Assembly: GCA_026770585.1 (NCBI GenBank)
Contig: MU646603.1
Span: 288,763 to 298,862 of the forward strand
Source: Baffinella frigidus
Taxonomy: Eukaryota; Cryptophyceae; Cryptomonadales; Baffinellaceae
DNA: 10,100 nucleotides
Reading direction: 5' to 3'
Under the pieces are notes generated by a model. That model was not told where the DNA came from, searched no databases, and was given only the letters and a program-made list of their open reading frames with translations. This document shows positions 6,915 to 10,100 of this stretch, piece by piece (the first letter of the stretch is position 1; each line of letters begins with the position of its first letter). The translations under genes were made by a program, and so were the position numbers.

Positions 6915-7590
6915 AACCCGAAACCCGAAACCCGGAACCCGGAACCCGAGACCCGAAACCCGAAACCCGAAACCCGGAACCCGAAACCCGAAACCCGAAA
7001 CCCGGAACCCGGAACCCGGAACCCGAAACCCGAAACCCGGAACCCGGAACCCGAGACCCGAAACCCGAAACCCGAAACCCGGAACCCGAAACCCGAGACC
7101 CGGAACCCGGAACCCGGAACCCGGAACCGGAAACCCGAAACCTGAAACCCTAAACCCTCAACCCTGAACCTGAGACCCTAAACCCTAAACCCTAAGCATG
7201 AAACCTTAAACCCTGAACCCTGAACCCTGAACCCTACACCCTGAACCCTGAACCCTGAACCCTACACCCTGAACCCTGAACCCTGAACCCTGAACCCTGA
7301 ACCCCAAATCCTAAACATCCTAAACCTTTAACCCTGAGCCTAAACCCTAAACCCCAAACTCCAAACCCTAAACCCGAAACCCGAAACCCGAAACCCTAAA
7401 CCCTAAACCCCTCACCCTACATCCCAAATCCTAAATCCGAAATCCTAAACCCTAAACCCTAAATCCTAAACCCCAAACTCCAAACTCTAAAGTCTAAACC
7501 CTCAACCCTCAACCCTCAACCCCAAACCCTGAACCCTAAACCCCAAACCCTAAACCCTAAACCCTAAACCCTAAACCCTAAACCCTGAGC
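6915..7590 (+). repeat. Telomere-like heptamer array filling an intron (CCCGAAA/CCCGGAA to CCCTAAA)
   Basis: About 675 bases of 7-base units run without a break between two coiled-coil exons. The left third (to about 7140) is almost all CCCGAAA, CCCGGAA and CCCGAGA. The centre is mostly CCCTGAA and CCCTACA, and the right part mostly CCCTAAA. The intron would be 6913-7592 with only a few bases outside the array, ending CCCTGAGCAG. The left third has no stops in two frames, translating as RNPKPGT-like heptapeptides; I regard that as a by-product of the 7-base period. Confidence 0.9.
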
Positions 7591-7592
7591 AG

Positions 7593-8234
7593 GAAACGGT
7601 GGAGAGGGTGCGGGGGGAACGTGCAGAGAGTGACGACGAGTTGGAGCGTCTGCGTCTGGCGGAGCGTGGCCGTGCGGATGGGGAGGAGACGCGGGCATCC
7701 CAGGCAGCGCAGGACACAGCGCGCGCCGAGCTGGTCTCCAGGACGAGGGTGTTGCTCGGGCAGGAGGAGAGCGCTCGGGGGGAGATGAAGCGTCTCCGGT
7801 TGGAAAACGAGGCGCAGAAACGGGGGTTGCTGGCTTGTGAGGAGACGGCGAGGGGGGATGTTGCCGCGCGGGACGGGGAGATTTCGCGGCTTCGGGTTGC
7901 GGGGGAGGAGGAGACGCGTCGAATGCAGACGCTTGCTAAGGCCGCGCGCGACGTGCTTGCGCGAGCGCGCGGAGATCTGATCGCCAAGGACGGGGAGATC
8001 GAGCGGCTGCGGGTGGCGGAGGGGGAGGGGAGGCGGGCGCTGCGCGGGAAGGACGATGAGATTGAGCGGTTCCGGTTGGCGGATGCGATGCAGATGAAAG
8101 GGTTGCGGTCTGCTGAAGGGCGGGTTTCTGCGCTTCAGAACACCGCGCGTGCGGATGCGTGCATCCGCGTGTCTGAGGGGGATCGCGCGCGGGTGGTGCG
8201 GGATAAGGAGGCCAAGACTCGCGGGGAACTGCAG
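7593..8234 (+). CDS. Coiled-coil protein, main exon (214 aa)
   Basis: The longest coding stretch in the window. The acceptor CCCTGAGCAG ends at 7592 and the donor is CTGCAG|GTCCTG at 8234/8235; both ends are at codon boundaries. The protein is nearly all charged alpha-helical sequence. The motif (D/E)E(I/L/M)xRLR(L/V) recurs at about residues 15, 63, 95, 134 and 155, as in DELERLRL, GEISRLRV and GEIERLRV, often preceded by AKD or GKD. Between motifs, GEEETRR and ARGDLIAKD-like segments recur, so the exon looks built from diverged copies of a 20-50 residue unit. No transmembrane segment, signal peptide or enzymatic motif is seen. An ATG at 7599 lies in frame but the reading is open from 7593. 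A structural or scaffold role is possible but not shown. Without splicing it stops at TAG 8246. Confidence 0.75.
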
Positions 8235-8422
8235 GTCCTGTCCTAGAGAGATTGATAATTTGTTGCCAGACAATCAGCGTCAGTGCCGCACATGCTTCGC
8301 ATTGTGCCAATTACTGTACCCCGTGTCGGCCGCTCATACAAGCATTTTCCGGATGGATTCTTACTCCACCTCCTACCCTTTGTCCCACCTCTCCCCCTGG
8401 CTCCATACCGTGGGCGTGTGTG

Positions 8423-8525
8423 CTAACTTAATAAACCTCACCTTTGATAACTTAATAAACCTCACCTGTTAACCTCGCCTGTTTTGTTAACTTACTAAAC
8501 GTCGCCTGTGAACTTAATAACCCCC
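8423..8525 (+). repeat. Degenerate 19-24-base tandem repeat in an intron
   Basis: TAACTTAATAAACCTCACCT occurs twice, followed by looser copies TAACCTCGCCTG, TAACTTACTAAACGTCGCCTG and AACTTAATAACC. The array sits in the 296-bp intron between 8234 and 8531 and ends at the C-rich acceptor CCCCCCCAG. The repeated TAA trinucleotides could serve as branch-site candidates. Confidence 0.75.
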
Positions 8526-8530
8526 CCCAG

Positions 8531-8713
8531 GAGATGGTGGCTGCCTCGGACAGCGAGGTGGCTACCAAGGACCGCGAGATCGCGCGGCTCCGTCGCGCGG
8601 GGGAGGAGCAGACGCGGGTGCTGTTTCAAGTGGAGGAGAAGGCACGCGCGGACCTTGCTGCCAAGGACACTGCGATTCAGGGGCTCAGGCGCCGTGCGTT
8701 CGATATCACCCAG
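8531..8713 (+). CDS. Coiled-coil protein, third visible exon (61 aa)
   Basis: The acceptor CCCCCCCAG ends at 8530; the exon reads EMVAASDSEVATKDREIARL, then RRAGEEQTRVLFQVEEKARA and DLAAKDTAIQGLRRRAFDIT, ending Q. The donor is ACCCAG|GTCCCT at 8713/8714. Both ends are at codon boundaries, giving ELQ|EMVA with the previous exon. KDREIARLR and AKDTAIQGLR are copies of the motif seen in the other exons. The unspliced frame continues to TAG at 8788, but the extra codons come from dispersed repeat E, which argues that they are not part of the protein. A real donor further left is possible. Confidence 0.65.
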
Positions 8714-8720
8714 GTCCCTC

Positions 8721-8811
8721 CCACACAGCGGACCTCGAAGGGATTTTTGAATAACCCTTTCTTGATAAGACCTAGGACTCTACGGTAGGCAACCCGTAGG
8801 GACACAGGGGG
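8721..8811 (-). repeat. Dispersed repeat E, copy 2 (inverted)
   Basis: Reverse complement of 4626-4717, from CCACACAGCGGAC to GACACAGGGGG, with few mismatches. It lies eight bases after the donor of the exon ending 8713. It is followed at 8811-8834 by GCGCGTTTGACGTCACTCAGGTCC, an imperfect copy of the exon end GTGCGTTCGATATCACCCAGGTCC (8693-8716). Confidence 0.8.
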
Positions 8812-8833
8812 CGCGTTTGACGTCACTCAGGTC

Positions 8834-8989
8834 CTAGCTCTGTCCCACTTTGATTTGGGCTCCTCATCAATTCTCCCCCCCCCCTCATTTCACCTGTGAA
8901 TTTCCTGGGGGGGGGGTCAAAATTTACATTGGAAATATGGGGGGGGGGGTGAACTGATGAGGAGCCCAAATCAACAGGGACAGCGCTAG
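8834..8989. mobile_element. MITE with 5-bp target duplication AGGTC (156 bp)
   Basis: AGGTC at 8829-8833 and 8990-8994 flank the element. The ends are CTAGCTCTGTCCC and the complement of CTAGCGCTGTCCC, and the inverted arms continue through GATTTGGGCTCCTCATCA (perfect) into a C-run paired with a G-run, about 55 bp in all. The loop holds a further G-run. It has no coding capacity and sits inside the intron after the exon ending 8713. Confidence 0.85.
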
Positions 8990-9006
8990 AGGTCCCCCTT
9001 TAGGAC

Positions 9007-9044
9007 GCGGGTCAGAGTGGATCACTATTGGAGGTCTGACCCGC
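9007..9044. other. Perfect 10-bp stem-loop
   Basis: GCGGGTCAGA (9007-9016) pairs exactly with TCTGACCCGC (9035-9044) across an 18-base loop. It lies in intron sequence just after the MITE at 8834-8989. The following 200 bases up to 9250 hold nothing I recognise. Confidence 0.7.
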
Positions 9045-9250
9045 GAATCTCATCGGTTTTAATTTAAAACGCTATGGCAATGAAATTTACAACTCATAAT
9101 GAGTTTAACCATTAATATTGAAGCATTCGTATTGCAAGTTTCATTGAATCCAAAAAGAAAAGAAAAAATCCATGACATCCCTGGGAGGCAGAAGTCGAGA
9201 AGTCGAAGCTCCACTCAGACACAGCCTCGGCGGGGGTGCTATCCTTACAG

Positions 9251-9388
9251 CCACTTAGCAGCCACCGAGGGCTTCATCGATACAGTCCATCTAACGATTT
9301 GTACTAGAATCTTATCCATTTGCACTGGATTATAACCGCATTTCCCCGAGCTATCTGGGGGGAAAGGACCTCGGCCGCTGCTAAGTGG
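9251..9388 (+). mobile_element. MITE-like element, family B, full copy (138 bp)
   Basis: CCACTTAGCAGCCACCGAGG and the right end CCTCGGCCGCTGCTAAGTGG are inverted copies. Inside are GATACAGTCCATCTAA, a GATT.TAACCGCATTTCCCC segment and GGGGGGAAAGGAC, as in the copy at 4740. It sits 30 bases before the last coiled-coil exon block. Both this copy and the one at 3393 are preceded by ACAG. Confidence 0.85.
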
Positions 9389-9415
9389 ATGGTTGAATGA
9401 CAGCTTGGCGTGTTG

Positions 9416-9561
9416 CAGGAGAAGGTGGAGATCGAGAAGGCAAAGAGCGACCTAGCCCCTCCCACCATCCTGGCTCGCAGTGCACTGCGGGCCAGGATTG
9501 TTTGCTCAAGTCACCCCCCCTGGAAACTGCAGGAGAAGGTGGAGATAGAGAAGGCGAGGCT
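9416..9561 (+). repeat. Duplicated exon start flanking a 32-nt near-perfect palindrome
   Basis: CAGGAGAAGGTGGAGAT.GAG at 9416 recurs at 9530 (about 29 of 32 bases shared). Between the copies lies 9467-9498, a palindrome centred on AGTGCACT with one mismatched pair. The frame is open through the whole interval, so the first copy could be coding, but the interval (PPTILARSALRARIV) is unlike the coiled-coil sequence. Confidence 0.7.
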
Positions 9562-9661
9562 CCGAATCGCGAAAGAGAAGCTCGACGTTATGGAGGAGCT
9601 GGAGGAGAAGGAGGAGACGCTTGTGTACATGGTCCGTGCCGACAACGCGCGCATGACTAAG
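9533..9661 (+). CDS. Coiled-coil protein, fourth visible exon (43 aa)
   Basis: The acceptor GGAAACTGCAG ends at 9532; the exon reads EKVEIEKARLRIAKEKLDVM, EELEEKEETLVYMVRADNAR, then MTK, with donor AAG|GTCCGC at 9661/9662. Both ends are at codon boundaries, and the first residue E again follows a Q-coding CAG. The helix is highly charged but lacks the KDxEIxRLR motif, so it may be a distal part of the rod. A longer version starting at 9419 after GTGTTGCAG is open in the same frame; I prefer 9533 because the interval 9450-9530 looks inserted. Unspliced, the frame stops at TAG 9676. Confidence 0.6.
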
Positions 9662-9690
9662 GTCCGCCCCCCGTAGCCATTGCAACCATT

Positions 9691-9842
9691 TTATCCGGGA
9701 ACATGTTTCATTTAAAAGAAAATGGACTATCAAACCGGATTCTGCCCTAATTAAATTCACTGATGGCCCTAATCAATCTTCTTCCAACTCCTATGAACAA
9801 TAGGGATCCATTTTCTTTTAAATTGAACAAGTCCCCGGATTG
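9691..9842. mobile_element. Foldback element (about 150 bp, about 40-bp arms)
   Basis: The left arm TTATCCGGGAACATG...ATTTAAAAGAAAATGGA (9691-9730) pairs with the right arm at 9800-9841. The best block, ATTTAAAAGAAAATGGA, is perfect. The core repeats GCCCTAAT twice and holds AACTCCTATGAAC, resembling the core of the foldback at 3631-3774. Confidence 0.75.
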
Positions 9843-9877
9843 CATTGGAAGCATTGCTTGGCAAGCCCGGGACCCAG

Positions 9878-9937
9878 TGTGTAGAGCCGTTGCCGCTCGT
9901 GTACATGGTCTGTGCCGACAACGCGCGCATGACTAAG
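9878..9937 (+). pseudogene. Partial duplicate of the 3' end of the coiled-coil exon
   Basis: The 49 bases at 9894-9942 match 9618-9666 with two differences, including the donor AAG|GTCC. The frame reads LVYMVCADNARMTK, and a CAG at 9875-9877 would serve as a codon-boundary acceptor, giving a 20-residue mini-exon. The acceptor lacks a pyrimidine tract and the upstream helix is missing, so I judge it a relic more likely than a used exon. Confidence 0.5.
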
Positions 9938-9947
9938 GTCCCAAGCC

Positions 9948-10100
9948 ATAAACCCTATACCCTACACCCTAAACCCTACACCCTCAACCCTAAACCCTAA
10001 ACCTTAACCCCTACACCCTACACCCTACACCCTACACCCTACACCCTACACCCTACACCCTACACCCTACACCCTACACCCTAAACCCTAAACCCTAAAC
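9948..10100 (+). repeat. Telomere-like heptamer array, C-rich (CCCTAAA/CCCTACA), reaching the window edge
   Basis: Heptamers begin right after the donor-like AAGGTCCCAAGCC that ends the duplicated exon tail. CCCTACA predominates in a very regular run at about 10010-10080, with CCCTAAA before and after. It continues past the window. Orientation is C-rich, opposite to the block at 1-352. Confidence 0.9.

Noticed and set aside
6802-7167. Open frame continuing from the coiled coil into RNPKPGT-type heptapeptide repeats (also another frame, 6575-7153)
   Set aside because: A 7-base repeat without stop codons gives 7-residue repeats in several frames at once. The flanking exons join in phase if the array is removed.
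8423-8525. CRISPR-like spaced repeats
   Set aside because: Units are directly adjacent and degenerate, without unique spacers, and the setting is a eukaryotic intron.
8508-8750. Arginine-rich frame overlapping the third coiled-coil exon
   Set aside because: It is a shifted reading of the same exon; the coiled-coil frame has the shared KDxEIxRLR motif.
1591-9661. A single ankyrin plus coiled-coil gene spanning the window
   Set aside because: Same strand and compatible phases, but about 4 kb of repeats separates the parts, the ankyrin frame meets a stop at 2608, and no linking exon is seen. It remains possible but unsupported.

Overview
The window looks like repeat-rich nuclear DNA of a microbial eukaryote, most likely an alga. 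The evidence is three blocks of degenerate plant-type telomeric heptamer (TTTAGGG/CCCTAAA), a kinase fragment whose reading is restored by a GT-AG intron, and GC-rich exons separated by AT-richer sequence full of short inverted-repeat elements. TTTAGGG-type repeats occur in green algae and plants and in several other algal lineages. I cannot name a species; cryptophyte, dinoflagellate or another complex alga are all possible.

Left part (1-2608). A G-rich telomere-like block (1-352) is followed by a 181-bp element with terminal inverted repeats (401-581). On the minus strand, 1384 to about 700 encodes the N-terminal part of a choline/ethanolamine kinase, split by a 206-bp intron. Its catalytic half is absent from the window. 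Divergent from it on the plus strand, 1591-2608 carries ankyrin-repeat exons, including a well-supported two- to three-repeat exon and a short 75-bp intron.

Middle (2609-6640). I find no convincing gene. The stretch is a graveyard of 90-200 bp non-autonomous elements and hairpins: four copies (one half-length) of a family starting CCACTTAGCAGC (the fourth lies at 9251), an inverted second copy of the 181-bp element, and several foldbacks.

Right part (6643-9661). Four plus-strand exons encode charged coiled-coil sequence built around a KDxEIxRLR motif. All four start and end at codon boundaries, and most junctions read Q|E, so they fit one gene whose ends lie outside this window or are not recognised. 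One intron (6913-7592) consists almost wholly of telomere-like heptamers; the others hold MITE-like elements or short tandem repeats. The 3' tail of the last exon is duplicated at 9894-9942, directly before a third telomere-like array that runs off the window. The ankyrin and coiled-coil exons share a strand and could be one gene, but 4 kb of repeats lies between them and nothing here proves a link.
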